A DNA stretch of 38,191 bases from CAZHTS01 sp964535315 (GTDB lineage: Bacteria; Chloroflexota; Anaerolineae; Anaerolineales; Anaerolineaceae), in assembly GCA_964535315.1 (NCBI GenBank), contig CAZHTS010000047.1, positions 1 through 38,191 of the forward strand. The letters run 5' to 3'. Under the pieces are notes generated by a model. The model ran no database searches, had not been told where the DNA came from, and was given only the letters and a program-made list of their open reading frames with translations. Each line of letters begins with the position of its first letter. The stretch's first letter is position 1. Position numbers and translations under genes: made by a program. Shown here piece after piece: positions 16,528 through 25,097 of the stretch.

Positions 16528-18359
16528 CGGCATTCTCCCTTTAGCGCAACGGCGACGGTGACGCTGGTGAATTTGCGTTTCTCCACCAGCAGTTGGCTGC
16601 TTCCAGATACCCATAAGGCTGCCGGTTCAGCCACGCCCGGCAGGCCCAACGCTTTTTGCGCAGCGGGCGATGGATTGTGGATATCTTTGACCGTCTGGAT
16701 CTGTTCTGGCGTGACAATCTCCAGCGGCCAGCCATAATGGATAGCAACCTGCCGCAGCCCATCTTCATCTGCCTTGGCGGTGACGGTTGCGATGCACGCC
16801 ACACTTTCGAGCGCCAGGTCCGCTTCGTCGAGGGTGGTCTGGATGGCCTGCTCGATTTCCGCGGCAGGCGTGTTACGATTACAGCCCACGCCAACCACCA
16901 ACTGCGGCGGGTGATACACGACCATCTTCGGAAATTCCTCCCAAATATACGCGGGCGAGCGGCGGTAGGTGAGCAGCACCATGCTGGCGAGGCGGCGCTC
17001 CTGCGCGGCCTGCAAGTCCGCGACGAGCATTTCGTTCTGGTTGGGAAATTGGGGCGGGAAGTGGCAGCCCGGTTCGATCATCAAGCCCACCGGCTCGCCA
17101 TTGACCAGCGCCGCCATGACCGCGGCAAGCTGGCTGTTGGGGTGCAGTTTCCAGCCGCGTTCTTTTGCCAGCACGTCCAGAGCGGGGATGTTCTGCACGT
17201 CGCTGGCGGTGGTGATGACTGCCTGCCCACCAGTGATCGCGGCAAGTTGGCGCGCCAGGGCATTTGCTCCGCTCTCGTGCCCGCTGAGCAGACTGACAGC
17301 AAAACGCCCTTCGGCATCCAGCACCACTACCGCCGGGTCGCTGTGCTTGTTCTTGAGCAGTGGGGCGATCTCGCGCACCACAACCCCCGAAGCCATGATG
17401 CACACCAACGCCTCGTGCTCGCTGAAGGCGCTTTGCAGCGCCTGGCGGATCGATTCCTGGAATGAGCGCACTCGCTCCTGCTGTGCATCGGCGGGAACGC
17501 TCAGTCGTTTGGGCAGGTAGAGGGTGGAATCGGGTAGATTCGCCAGCAGTGTACGACCCAGGCGCACGGCGGGGGCAGTCAGAGTCAGGATCGCGGTGCC
17601 TTTGCGCTTCGCCGGGGTGTGCTGGAACCCTCCATATAAGTGCGAGACAGCCCCGTCCTCGGCAAGCGCCGGGCTAACGATGATCAATCCCTGGTGCGTC
17701 AGTTCGCCCGCTTCCGCCAGACTGGCAATCTCCGCCAGCTTCCCGCGCACAACGCGTTCGTCCGGCCAACTGGCACGGTAAACCAATGCAACCGGCGTTT
17801 CAGGGGCATAATCCGCGGCCAGCAATTCGGCCACCACTTCGCGGATCAGGCCTGTGCTGAGGAAAAGAACCAGGCTTGAGTGGTGCGCCGCCAGTGCGCG
17901 CAAATTCTCGGCCTCTGGCACCGGCGTGTGCCCGGCCATGCGCGATAGGATCACGGTTTGGGTGACTTCGGGCAGGGTATATTCGATGCCAAGGGTGGCG
18001 GCGGCAGCAAAGGCAGAGCTTACCCCAGGGGTAACCCGCCACGGCACGCCCGCCGCCGTGAGCGCGGCAGTCTGTTCGGCCAGCGCGCCAAAGACCGACG
18101 GATCGCCAGTATGCAGGCGAGCGACCTGCTTGCCCTGCTTCACGGCGGCGGCCATGATCTCCACCTGTTGGGCCAGCTTCATCCCGGCGGTGTTGTGCCG
18201 TTCCGCCTGTGGAGAAGCATACTTCAGCATCTCCTCCGCCACCAGCGAACCGGCATACAGAACCACGTCTGCCTGCGCCAGCAGCTTTTCCCCCTTGATC
18301 GTCAGCAGGTCGGGGTCGCCGGGACCTGCGCCAATAAACGTCACCATTCCTGTTTTCAT
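16524..18359 (-). CDS. cbiFG: CbiF-CbiG fusion: cobalt-precorrin-4 C11-methyltransferase and cobalt-precorrin-5A hydrolase
   Basis: A 611-residue fusion. Residues 1 to about 260 are the CbiF methylase (VTFIGAGPGDPDLLTIKG, YAGSLV, RLHTGDPSVFGALAEQ, PGVSSAFAAAATL). From about 275 comes CbiG, which opens the delta-lactone: CIMASGVVVREIAPLL, VVVLDAEGRFAVSLLSGH and the C-terminal VVGVGCNRNTPAAEIEQAI. The order of the two activities follows the pathway. The start is fixed by the overlap with the cbiK stop. Confidence 0.96.
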   Translation of the reverse strand: MKTGMVTFIGAGPGDPDLLTIKGEKLLAQADVVLYAGSLVAEEMLKYASPQAERHNTAGMKLAQQVEIMAAAVKQGKQVARLHTGDPSVFGALAEQTAALTAAGVPWRVTPGVSSAFAAAATLGIEYTLPEVTQTVILSRMAGHTPVPEAENLRALAAHHSSLVLFLSTGLIREVVAELLAADYAPETPVALVYRASWPDERVVRGKLAEIASLAEAGELTHQGLIIVSPALAEDGAVSHLYGGFQHTPAKRKGTAILTLTAPAVRLGRTLLANLPDSTLYLPKRLSVPADAQQERVRSFQESIRQALQSAFSEHEALVCIMASGVVVREIAPLLKNKHSDPAVVVLDAEGRFAVSLLSGHESGANALARQLAAITGGQAVITTASDVQNIPALDVLAKERGWKLHPNSQLAAVMAALVNGEPVGLMIEPGCHFPPQFPNQNEMLVADLQAAQERRLASMVLLTYRRSPAYIWEEFPKMVVYHPPQLVVGVGCNRNTPAAEIEQAIQTTLDEADLALESVACIATVTAKADEDGLRQVAIHYGWPLEIVTPEQIQTVKDIHNPSPAAQKALGLPGVAEPAALWVSGSSQLLVEKRKFTSVTVAVALKGECR

Positions 18360-19147
18360 CGCTGATCCTTTTCCAACGCGGCGCGGGCGTGGGCTACGTA
18401 CATCTGGCGGATCGATTGTATTTCGCCCAATCCGGTCAGCCGGATATCCACCGCATAGCCTTTGTTTTGCAGGATGGATTTCCAACTGTCTGGTTCATCC
18501 CCGGCCATGTCATTGAGTGCATGATCGCCGGCGACGAGCATAAAGGGCAGCAGCGTGACCTTTTGAATTCGCTCGGCCTCCAGCCGCCGGATCACCACCT
18601 CCAGCGGCGGGTAGCCTTCCACCGTGGCGAGGTGAACGTGCGCCATCCCCTCATCTTTAAACACCATATCCAACTGGCAGTAAGCGGCGTTGGCGGGGTG
18701 GCGCGAGCCGTGTCCCATCAACACCACCGCCTCGCCGGGGCTGCAAACCGGCAGTTCGGGGCGCAGGGCCTCCACCACCGAGAGATAATCATCGAGGTCA
18801 GTCAGCAGCGGACTGCCGATGGACAGACGCACAAACTTCGCTGCGTAAGGTTTCAGTTCCACCAGCACCTGGTGGTACTCCGTGCCGTTGAGAATGTGCA
18901 GCGGCTGCGCCAGTACTTCAGTGTAACCTTCCGCGAGTAGTTTCTCGGCAGCCTGCGCGACACTGTCGATCCGCAAGTCGTCACGTTTGCGCAGCTTATG
19001 GATGACAATGTGCGACGTGAATGCCCGCTTCAGTTCATAACCGGGAAAGGCATTCGCCAGATCCTGCTCGGCGGCTTCGATCGTCATTCGGCGCGTACCG
19101 GCATAACTGGTGCCAAAACTGATGACAAGGATGGCTTTTTGAGTCAA
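18356..19147 (-). CDS. cbiK: Sirohydrochlorin cobaltochelatase CbiK
   Basis: Inserts Co2+ into sirohydrochlorin, the first committed step of the anaerobic route. The 263-residue protein opens AILVISFGTSYAGTRR and carries the metal and catalytic residues of CbiK: His in VLMGHGSRHPAN, Glu in ATVEGYPPLE and His in MLVAGDHALNDMAGDE. The start appears to be TTG at 19147, with AAGGA at proper spacing; no ATG fits. No secretion signal is seen, so it is cytoplasmic. It begins 52 bp after nrdG, the largest gap in this part of the run. Confidence 0.95.
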   Translation of the reverse strand: MTQKAILVISFGTSYAGTRRMTIEAAEQDLANAFPGYELKRAFTSHIVIHKLRKRDDLRIDSVAQAAEKLLAEGYTEVLAQPLHILNGTEYHQVLVELKPYAAKFVRLSIGSPLLTDLDDYLSVVEALRPELPVCSPGEAVVLMGHGSRHPANAAYCQLDMVFKDEGMAHVHLATVEGYPPLEVVIRRLEAERIQKVTLLPFMLVAGDHALNDMAGDEPDSWKSILQNKGYAVDIRLTGLGEIQSIRQMYVAHARAALEKDQR

Positions 19148-19199
19148 TGGAAATTCCTTCTAATCTGATACTTGCCGTATCGTTTTCAAGTACCAGCAG

Positions 19200-19895
19200 C
19201 TATATCCCACGCAGCAGTACTTGCTCGATCTTCTGGCTGGCGATGGTTTGCATCTGGAGCAGAATCTGCCTTGGATAGGGAGATTTTTGGTTGAAAGCAG
19301 GATTGAGACACCCTTGCGCTCGAAACTGTTGCAGAACGTACAGGCGAGAGCCTTCCAGCCAGGTGGCGATCGCGGCGATATCTTCCAGGGTGATCCAATC
19401 GCTCACCACGGTTGTGCGAAACTCATACGGCAAGCCGCTTCCGCGCAGGATGGCAATGCTGGCGTCGATGCGGTCAATATCCAGTGTTGTCATTCCCGCC
19501 AGGCGAGCATACTTTTCTGGCGAAGCCTTGATGTCCATCGCAACCCAATCCACCAGGTTTTCACACAACAGCCCGGTAAGCACCTCCGGCAGATATCCGC
19601 AAGTGTCCAGCTTGATCGGAATGCCGATCGCGCGTACCTGCCGCAAAAATTCGGGCAGCCCCGCCGAAAGACACGGCTCGCCGCCGCTGACGACCAACCC
19701 GGTGATTTTGCCCTTGCGCCGTTGGAGATAATCCAATACCTCCTGTGTGGGGATATCGGCGAAGGTATTGGGGCGCAGCACCAGTTCTGCATTGTGACAC
19801 ATCGGGCAGCGAAAGCAGCAGCCGCCCAGAAATATGGTCGAAGCAATTTCGCCGGGGAAGTCCAGCAGGGTGGTACGTACCCAACCTTTGATCAT
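19200..19895 (-). CDS. nrdG: Anaerobic ribonucleotide reductase activating protein
   Basis: Radical SAM activase of 231 residues that abstracts H from the glycyl residue of NrdD. It begins MIKGWVRTTLLDFPG and has the Fe-S motif CCFRCPMCHN (C-x3-C-x2-C) and SGGEPCLSAGLPEFL. This longer form resembles the NrdG2/pyruvate-formate-lyase-activase-like group. The ATG at 19895 overlaps the stop of the 60-residue glycyl-radical gene as ATGA. Confidence 0.93.
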   Translation of the reverse strand: MIKGWVRTTLLDFPGEIASTIFLGGCCFRCPMCHNAELVLRPNTFADIPTQEVLDYLQRRKGKITGLVVSGGEPCLSAGLPEFLRQVRAIGIPIKLDTCGYLPEVLTGLLCENLVDWVAMDIKASPEKYARLAGMTTLDIDRIDASIAILRGSGLPYEFRTTVVSDWITLEDIAAIATWLEGSRLYVLQQFRAQGCLNPAFNQKSPYPRQILLQMQTIASQKIEQVLLRGI

Positions 19896-20074
19896 CGCCC
19901 CTGTTCGGTTTTGTCGGCGACAAGCGGTTTCCGGTTTTTGAATTCCTCTTTTTTGCCGGCATTCCAGTTTTGCACCGGGCGCAGGTAGCCAACGATGCGC
20001 GAATAGACCTCGCAAGGGATTTTCACTTCGGTCTGAACAGGCTTCGGGGTTTGCGTTTTGGTTTGAGTTTCCAT
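19892..20074 (-). CDS. Stand-alone glycyl-radical domain of class III ribonucleotide reductase
   Basis: A 60-residue protein made only of the segment that normally forms the NrdD C-terminus: CEVYSRIVGYLRPVQ followed by NWNAGKKEEFKNRK. The Gly of RIVGYLRP is the expected radical site. It has its own ATG with AAAGGAG at ideal spacing, starts 20 bp after the nrdD stop and overlaps nrdG. It therefore reads as a separate designed gene rather than a frameshift. It probably docks on the large NrdD and is activated by NrdG, much as GrcA repairs pyruvate formate-lyase; docking is inferred. Confidence 0.85.
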   Translation of the reverse strand: METQTKTQTPKPVQTEVKIPCEVYSRIVGYLRPVQNWNAGKKEEFKNRKPLVADKTEQGR

Positions 20075-20094
20075 TCGAATCTCCTTTGGTTTTA

Positions 20095-22128
20095 TTACGA
20101 AAGTTCAACGGCAACGCCGTGTTTGGAGAGCGCTTCTGAGCTGTGTTCGTACGGGCAGTAGAAATGCTCGCCGGGGATGTACCCGTGCACCGGGCAAATG
20201 CTGAAGGTGGGGGAAAGCGTAAAATACGGCAGGCGGTAGTTTTCAGCAATGCTGCGCACCAGGCGGCGCACCTGCCGCCAATCGTCGATCTGTTCTCCCA
20301 AAAAGACGTGCACAACCGTTCCGCCGGTATAACGCGTCTGGAGCGAATCTTGATGATCCAGAACGGCAAAGAGGTCATCGGTAAAATCCACCGGCAGTTG
20401 GGTGGAATTGGTGTAGTAAGGCGTTTCCGGGCTGCCGGAGGCAACAATCTCCGCAAAATTCTTCCGGTCGGTGCGCGCCAGGCGGTAAGAAGCACCCTCG
20501 GCTGGCGTAGCTTCGAGGTTGTATAAATTGCCGGTTTCGAGCTGGAAGCGGTTCAGTTCTTGCAGCATAAAATCCATCGTGCGTTCTGCAAAAGCTTTCC
20601 CTTCCGGCTCCTCGATCCCTACCCCAATCACCATCTGGCAAGCCTCGTGCATGCCGATTAATCCAATGGTGGAGAAATGGTTGCTCCAATACCTGCCGGT
20701 GCGCATCTTGACCGGGTGCAGGTAATGGGCGGAATAAGGATACAGCTTCTGATCCATGAATTGCTCAAGCAATTTACGCTTGATTTCCAGGCTGGTCCGG
20801 CCGACTTCCATCAAGCGCAGCAGTTCTTTCTGGAAGCCCGTTTCATCCCTGGCAGCGTAGGCGACGTGCGGCAGGTTGAGCGTGACCACGCCAATCGAGC
20901 CGGTCAGCGGCGTGGAAGCGAAGATGCCGCCCATGCGCTTGCGCAGTTCGCGATTGTCGAGGCGCAGGCGGCAGCACATCGAGCGGGCGTCATCGGGGTT
21001 CATTTCGCTGTTGATAAAATTGGCGAAATACGGAATGCCATATTTCCCCGCCATCGCCCAGATCGGTTCGAGAAGATCGCTTTCCCAATCAAATTCCTGT
21101 CCCAGGTTATAGGTGGGGATGGGAAAGGTGAACACCCGCCCTTTGGCGTCGCCGGCCCGCATGACCTCGGCGAAAGCCCGGTTGATCAGGTTCATTTCTT
21201 CCTGGTATTCGCCGTAGGTGCTCTCTTGATATTCCCCGCCAATGACCACAGGCTGGTCGCGGAACATGGCCGGCACAACCAGGTCAAGGGTGATGTTCGA
21301 AAACGGCGTCTGGAAACCAACCCGGGTCGGCACATTCATATTGAACACGAACTCTTGAATGGCCTGTTTCACCTGGACATACGTCAGGCCATCGTAACGC
21401 ACAAACGGCGCCAGCAGCGTGTCGAAGTTGGAGACGGCCACCGCCCCCGCCGATTCGCCCTGCAAGGTGTAGAAAAAGTTCACCAACTGCCCCAGCGCGG
21501 TTTGCAAGTGCTTGGGCGGAGCGCTCTCCACTTTTGCCGCCGCGCCGCAGAAGCCCTGCACCAGCAGATCCAGCAAATCCCAGCCGCAGCAGTAGACCGA
21601 CAGTGCGCCCAGGTCGTGCAGGTGCAGAGCGCCGCCGGTGTGCGCTTCGCGCACTTCGAGTGGGTAAATCTTATTCAGCCAGTACTGCGAAGCAATCGCC
21701 GAGGCCAGGTAAAAATTAAGACCCTGCAGCGAGTAATTCAGGTTGCTGTTTTCAGATACGCGCCAGTCCGTCACCTGTAAATAATCTTCGATCAGCTTTT
21801 CGCCATCCAGCATCATGCGCTGCGCGGCGCGCGCTTCCTGGCGCTGCTGGCGGTAGAGAATGTAGGCTTTGGCGATTTTGTAGTGATCCGCTTTGGTCAA
21901 GACCTCTTCAACCACGTCTTGGATTTGCTCAACCGATGGTGGGTTGATCCCCTCATCCTCGCAGCGCTGCGATAGCAGCCCGACCACCGAATAGGAAATC
22001 ATCTCCGCCCACGAACGCCCAAGATCGGCGTTCACCGCGCGCGCAGCCGCAAAGACGGCATTCTCGATCCGTTGGCGGTCAAAGGGTTGAATGGAACCAT
22101 CGCGTTTGATGACTTGAGTAAGTTTCAT
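20095..22128 (-). CDS. nrdD: Anaerobic ribonucleoside-triphosphate reductase, large part
   Basis: Class III reductase of 677 residues. Residues 1 to about 95 are an ATP-cone allosteric domain (TQVIKRDGSIQPFDRQRIENAV). The catalytic barrel follows, with LHLHDLGALSVYCCGWDLLDLL, TPFSNITLDLVVPA and QMVIGVGIEEPEGKAFAERTM. The end has SICPVHGYIPGEHFYCPY, part of the zinc region. Translation stops at VELS, before the glycyl-radical loop, which is encoded by the next gene. The start is set by the ATGA overlap with cbiO. Being in a B12-riboswitch operon, it may be induced when B12 is scarce. Confidence 0.95.
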   Translation of the reverse strand: MKLTQVIKRDGSIQPFDRQRIENAVFAAARAVNADLGRSWAEMISYSVVGLLSQRCEDEGINPPSVEQIQDVVEEVLTKADHYKIAKAYILYRQQRQEARAAQRMMLDGEKLIEDYLQVTDWRVSENSNLNYSLQGLNFYLASAIASQYWLNKIYPLEVREAHTGGALHLHDLGALSVYCCGWDLLDLLVQGFCGAAAKVESAPPKHLQTALGQLVNFFYTLQGESAGAVAVSNFDTLLAPFVRYDGLTYVQVKQAIQEFVFNMNVPTRVGFQTPFSNITLDLVVPAMFRDQPVVIGGEYQESTYGEYQEEMNLINRAFAEVMRAGDAKGRVFTFPIPTYNLGQEFDWESDLLEPIWAMAGKYGIPYFANFINSEMNPDDARSMCCRLRLDNRELRKRMGGIFASTPLTGSIGVVTLNLPHVAYAARDETGFQKELLRLMEVGRTSLEIKRKLLEQFMDQKLYPYSAHYLHPVKMRTGRYWSNHFSTIGLIGMHEACQMVIGVGIEEPEGKAFAERTMDFMLQELNRFQLETGNLYNLEATPAEGASYRLARTDRKNFAEIVASGSPETPYYTNSTQLPVDFTDDLFAVLDHQDSLQTRYTGGTVVHVFLGEQIDDWRQVRRLVRSIAENYRLPYFTLSPTFSICPVHGYIPGEHFYCPYEHSSEALSKHGVAVELS

Positions 22129-22850
22129 GCTGCTCCGTTGAGATTTCCGATCAGATATTCTTGCCCTACGAAAACTTCCTCCGGCGGACCCTGGCGGTAG
22201 ACCTGTCCGGCTTCCATCCAGATAATGCGTTTCGCCCATTGGCTGGCCATTGACCAGTCATGCGTGGCAAGAATCACCGCGCAACCCGAATCCGTCAGGC
22301 GATCGAGGATTTGCAGCACCTGCCGGCGCATCCAGGGATCGAGACTGTTGGTGAGTTCATCGGCAAACAGGAAACGCGGCGACATCGCAAGCACGCCAGC
22401 CAGCGCGGCGCGCGCCTTTTCGCCGCCACTCAAAGCATGGGTTGGGCGTTCAAGCAGACCATCCAAGCCGCAGAATTTGGCGGTTTCGAGCACGCGCTGG
22501 CGCGCCTCGGCCTGGCTCAATCCCAGGTTGAGTGGTCCCAGGCTGAGATCCTGGTACACGCTGGCGCTAAACAACTGGTCTTCCGGGTTCTGAAACACGA
22601 TCCCGACCTTACGGCGCAGTCCCAGCAAGCTGCGGCGGTCGTATGCTACCGTTTGATCGTCCAGCTTGACCGCACCCCGCTGCGGGCGTAATACTCCGTT
22701 GGCTGTCAGCATCAGGGTGGACTTGCCCCCACCGTTGCGCCCGATTAATGCCACTCGCTCCCCGGTGGATAATTCTAAATCCACGCCGCGCAGCGCCGGA
22801 TTATCCAGGCCGGGGTAGGAGTAATGAACATCGATAAAAGTTAATTTCAT
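22125..22850 (-). CDS. cbiO: Cobalt ECF transporter ATPase
   Basis: Energy-coupling ATPase of 241 residues. It has Walker A IGRNGGGKSTLM, FQNPEDQLFSASVYQDL (the ECF-type Q-loop), signature ALSGGEKARAALAGVLA and a Walker B in which FADELTNSLD replaces the usual DEPT. It follows the radical SAM gene by 4 bp and precedes nrdD with a 4-bp overlap. Confidence 0.95.
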   Translation of the reverse strand: MKLTFIDVHYSYPGLDNPALRGVDLELSTGERVALIGRNGGGKSTLMLTANGVLRPQRGAVKLDDQTVAYDRRSLLGLRRKVGIVFQNPEDQLFSASVYQDLSLGPLNLGLSQAEARQRVLETAKFCGLDGLLERPTHALSGGEKARAALAGVLAMSPRFLFADELTNSLDPWMRRQVLQILDRLTDSGCAVILATHDWSMASQWAKRIIWMEAGQVYRQGPPEEVFVGQEYLIGNLNGAA

Positions 22851-22854
22851 AAGC

Positions 22855-24084
22855 TCACTCGCAAGCCTGGCAAAATGCCTGGTGTTCCGCCAGGTTATCT
22901 ACAGAGTCCGGGTATTGAATGGCGAATGCTAACGCCTCCATCCCGGCGCGGCTGATTTCATGCGCCAACATTCTGCCCTTAGCCGTTAGCTCTTGACCCC
23001 GGCAGTAACCGGTCAATGCCAGAATCGTCAGGGCGAAACACGGCATCCATCCCGGACCAGAACGATCATCCAGGCGCATGCGGTAGATCATCTTGGATAT
23101 CCGGCGCATATCTTCATTGGAGCCTTCGCGCAGGCTGACAAACGCCTTGCGCTTTCCACTCTGCATCGAGCGCAGATAAGGCAAAATAGGCAGATTCTGG
23201 ACTCTCCACTGTCCGAAAACGGAATACGCACCCGCCCCAAAACCAATGTATTCGGCGCCAAGCTCACTGCCGGAGGTGTCATGAACCTCGTTGCCGGCCT
23301 TGGAGAAGATCCAGGCCGTGCTGCGGTGATAACCATTCTGCTGCATTAACCCATCCACTGATTCAATGCACTGGAACTGGTCGATCGTGCTCATCGAAGG
23401 CGTAAAACCATACTGCACGCCTTTGACGAGAACGATGGGATAAATGGCTACCTGGTTGGGCGCCAGACGGATGATTTGCTCAACATCCTGGCGGAAGCGG
23501 GATGCGGTTTGTCCTGCCAGCCCGACCATCAAATCCAGGCTCACCCACATGCCCAATTCTTGCGCCAGCCGGATCTTGTGCTCAAGGCCGTCCTCTGTCT
23601 GGTAGGTTCGGCCCGTTTTGCGGATGATCTCTTCATCGAGCGTTTGCACGCCCATGCTAACCCGGCTGAAGCCCAAAGCGCGCAGCTCGCGCAAATAAGC
23701 GTCATTGACGCGCGCCGGCAGCAGCTCGATGCCCAACAGGTCGGGGTCTATCTGCTTGCGGATCTCATTGACAAGCTCACCCAACTGCGCCGGGCTGAGG
23801 GTATTCGGGGTTCCGCCGCCCACGTAGGTCCACTGCACTTTTCCTCTCAGGCGCGACTGCTGGATTTCCAGCCTGACCTCCTCAAGATATTCACCCATTC
23901 TATCGGCATGCTTCGCGAACAGTTCACTGTAAAACGGGCAGTAGTTGCAGCGTGTAAAACAAGAGGGAACGTTCAGATAAATTCCATAAACGCCGGTCAT
24001 TTCCACAAGCGGAGCCTGGGTAAACTCATAATGAATTTTGCCCATGCTCTTTCGCATCATCCGGCTGGCCGGGTTAATCAACAT
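22855..24084 (-). CDS. HemN/HemW-like radical SAM protein
   Basis: Radical SAM enzyme of 409 residues. The Fe-S motif is CFTRCNYC (C-x3-C-x2-C) followed by PF, with HemN-family features: YVGGGTPNTLSPAQL, SRVSMGVQTLDEEII and GFGAGAYS. Relatives include oxygen-independent coproporphyrinogen oxidase, the haem chaperone HemW and anaerobic haem-degrading ChuW/HutW. The C-terminus is Cys-containing (FCQACE). The frame is open to 24183, but the ATG at 24084 has GGAG eight bases upstream and leaves only an 11-bp overlap with cbiQ. Its position between cbiQ and cbiO suggests a tetrapyrrole or corrinoid role; the reaction is unknown. Confidence 0.8.
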   Translation of the reverse strand: MLINPASRMMRKSMGKIHYEFTQAPLVEMTGVYGIYLNVPSCFTRCNYCPFYSELFAKHADRMGEYLEEVRLEIQQSRLRGKVQWTYVGGGTPNTLSPAQLGELVNEIRKQIDPDLLGIELLPARVNDAYLRELRALGFSRVSMGVQTLDEEIIRKTGRTYQTEDGLEHKIRLAQELGMWVSLDLMVGLAGQTASRFRQDVEQIIRLAPNQVAIYPIVLVKGVQYGFTPSMSTIDQFQCIESVDGLMQQNGYHRSTAWIFSKAGNEVHDTSGSELGAEYIGFGAGAYSVFGQWRVQNLPILPYLRSMQSGKRKAFVSLREGSNEDMRRISKMIYRMRLDDRSGPGWMPCFALTILALTGYCRGQELTAKGRMLAHEISRAGMEALAFAIQYPDSVDNLAEHQAFCQACE

Positions 24085-24814
24085 GACGGTTTCTCCATCC
24101 ATCAGCACGCCTGGAAAACATATGCTCATATTCTTGCGGTAGTACGCGCAAGTTCCCGTCCCAGGCGCGGCCTTGCAGCGCAACTTCTAACCTTTGGCTG
24201 CGCCGGAAGGCTTCGATGAACAGGTTCGTTCCAATCTGGGCTGCGCTGTACAGGCTGCTGCGCCAGTTTCGAAACCCCAGGCGCACTTCCTGCGCCAGGA
24301 TCATTCTCTCCAGCGAATCCAGCAGGACGAAGATAAAACGATACATCAGGCTCATCAACTCGATCAAAAACGCTGGCACGCGCAGCCGGCGTAATAAATC
24401 GATCAAATCCACCATCGGCGTGGTCAGCGCCAGGAAGTTCATCGCCGCTGCGCAGCCTAAGGCGCGCAGCAACAAATTGACCGCGGTCCAGACCGATTCA
24501 GCGCTCAGGTTGAACCATAACGGACCCATTGCCAGCGCCCCCGGGCTGGGGATGCCGCTGACGCTGATCGCCACGCCCAGTACGCCGAATAACAGAAAGC
24601 TGCCCTCCACAAACGTCAGCCGCAGGACAAATCGGGCCGGCAGCCTTGCCCACAAAATAGACAGTCCGAGCATGACGAATAAAATCAACAGGCTGGTCTG
24701 GAGACGGTTAATCCCCAAACACAACACCAGCGCCAACAAGCTGCACCCAGCTTTGTAGCCCGGATGCAGCTTGCGAATATGGTTTGCGTACGCGAAGCGA
24801 TCTATAAGATGCAT
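24074..24814 (-). CDS. cbiQ: Cobalt ECF transporter transmembrane protein
   Basis: T component of the CbiMNQO importer, 246 residues. It starts LIDRFAYANHIRKLHPGYKAG and has four to five hydrophobic segments and the cytoplasmic coupling helices with the SLMYRFIFVLLDSLERM and ALQGRAWDGNL segments that contact CbiO. Its ATG directly follows the cbiN stop (TAAATG). Confidence 0.93.
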   Translation of the reverse strand: MHLIDRFAYANHIRKLHPGYKAGCSLLALVLCLGINRLQTSLLILFVMLGLSILWARLPARFVLRLTFVEGSFLLFGVLGVAISVSGIPSPGALAMGPLWFNLSAESVWTAVNLLLRALGCAAAMNFLALTTPMVDLIDLLRRLRVPAFLIELMSLMYRFIFVLLDSLERMILAQEVRLGFRNWRSSLYSAAQIGTNLFIEAFRRSQRLEVALQGRAWDGNLRVLPQEYEHMFSRRADGWRNRHVD

Positions 24815-25096
24815 TTAGCGTTTCTGGCTTTGTTTCTGACCTTTTTTATAGCCAAAGAAATAGGCGATGAACCCGGCGCCCAGGGCAGCCTGGGTGGAAA
24901 ACAGCAGGCTCTCAATTTCACCGCTCGGCGGCTCATACAACGGCGAGAACCAGGGTTCGTAATCGGGAGCGATTTCTGTGATAGCGGTTTCGGCTTCGCC
25001 ATCCGCTCCGCCGAATTCCGCACCGTGCGCCAGAAACAGCGGCACAACCGCCAGGAGGATAACCAAGAATATGAGGATCCAATTCGAAGATTTCAT
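24815..25096 (-). CDS. cbiN: Cobalt transporter small membrane subunit
   Basis: A 93-residue protein with an N-terminal hydrophobic helix (WILIFLVILLAVVPLFL), an acidic extracytoplasmic loop containing AEFGGADGEAE and EIAPDYEPWFSPLYEPPSGEIESLLF, and a C-terminal helix ending FGYKKGQKQ. These are typical of CbiN. The ATG at 25096 has AAGGAG at ideal spacing and overlaps nothing; cbiM stops just before it. Confidence 0.93.
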   Translation of the reverse strand: MKSSNWILIFLVILLAVVPLFLAHGAEFGGADGEAETAITEIAPDYEPWFSPLYEPPSGEIESLLFSTQAALGAGFIAYFFGYKKGQKQSQKR

Positions 25097-25097
25097 T

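Noticed and set aside
20075..20094. nrdD split as a sequencing frameshift
   Set aside because: There is an in-frame stop, then a well-spaced AAAGGAG and ATG, and the downstream protein begins with a natural polar leader, so a single indel would not rejoin the two parts simply.
20677..21780. 367-codon plus-strand open frame opposite nrdD
   Set aside because: Antisense shadow of conserved NrdD coding sequence, no recognisable motif or ribosome site.
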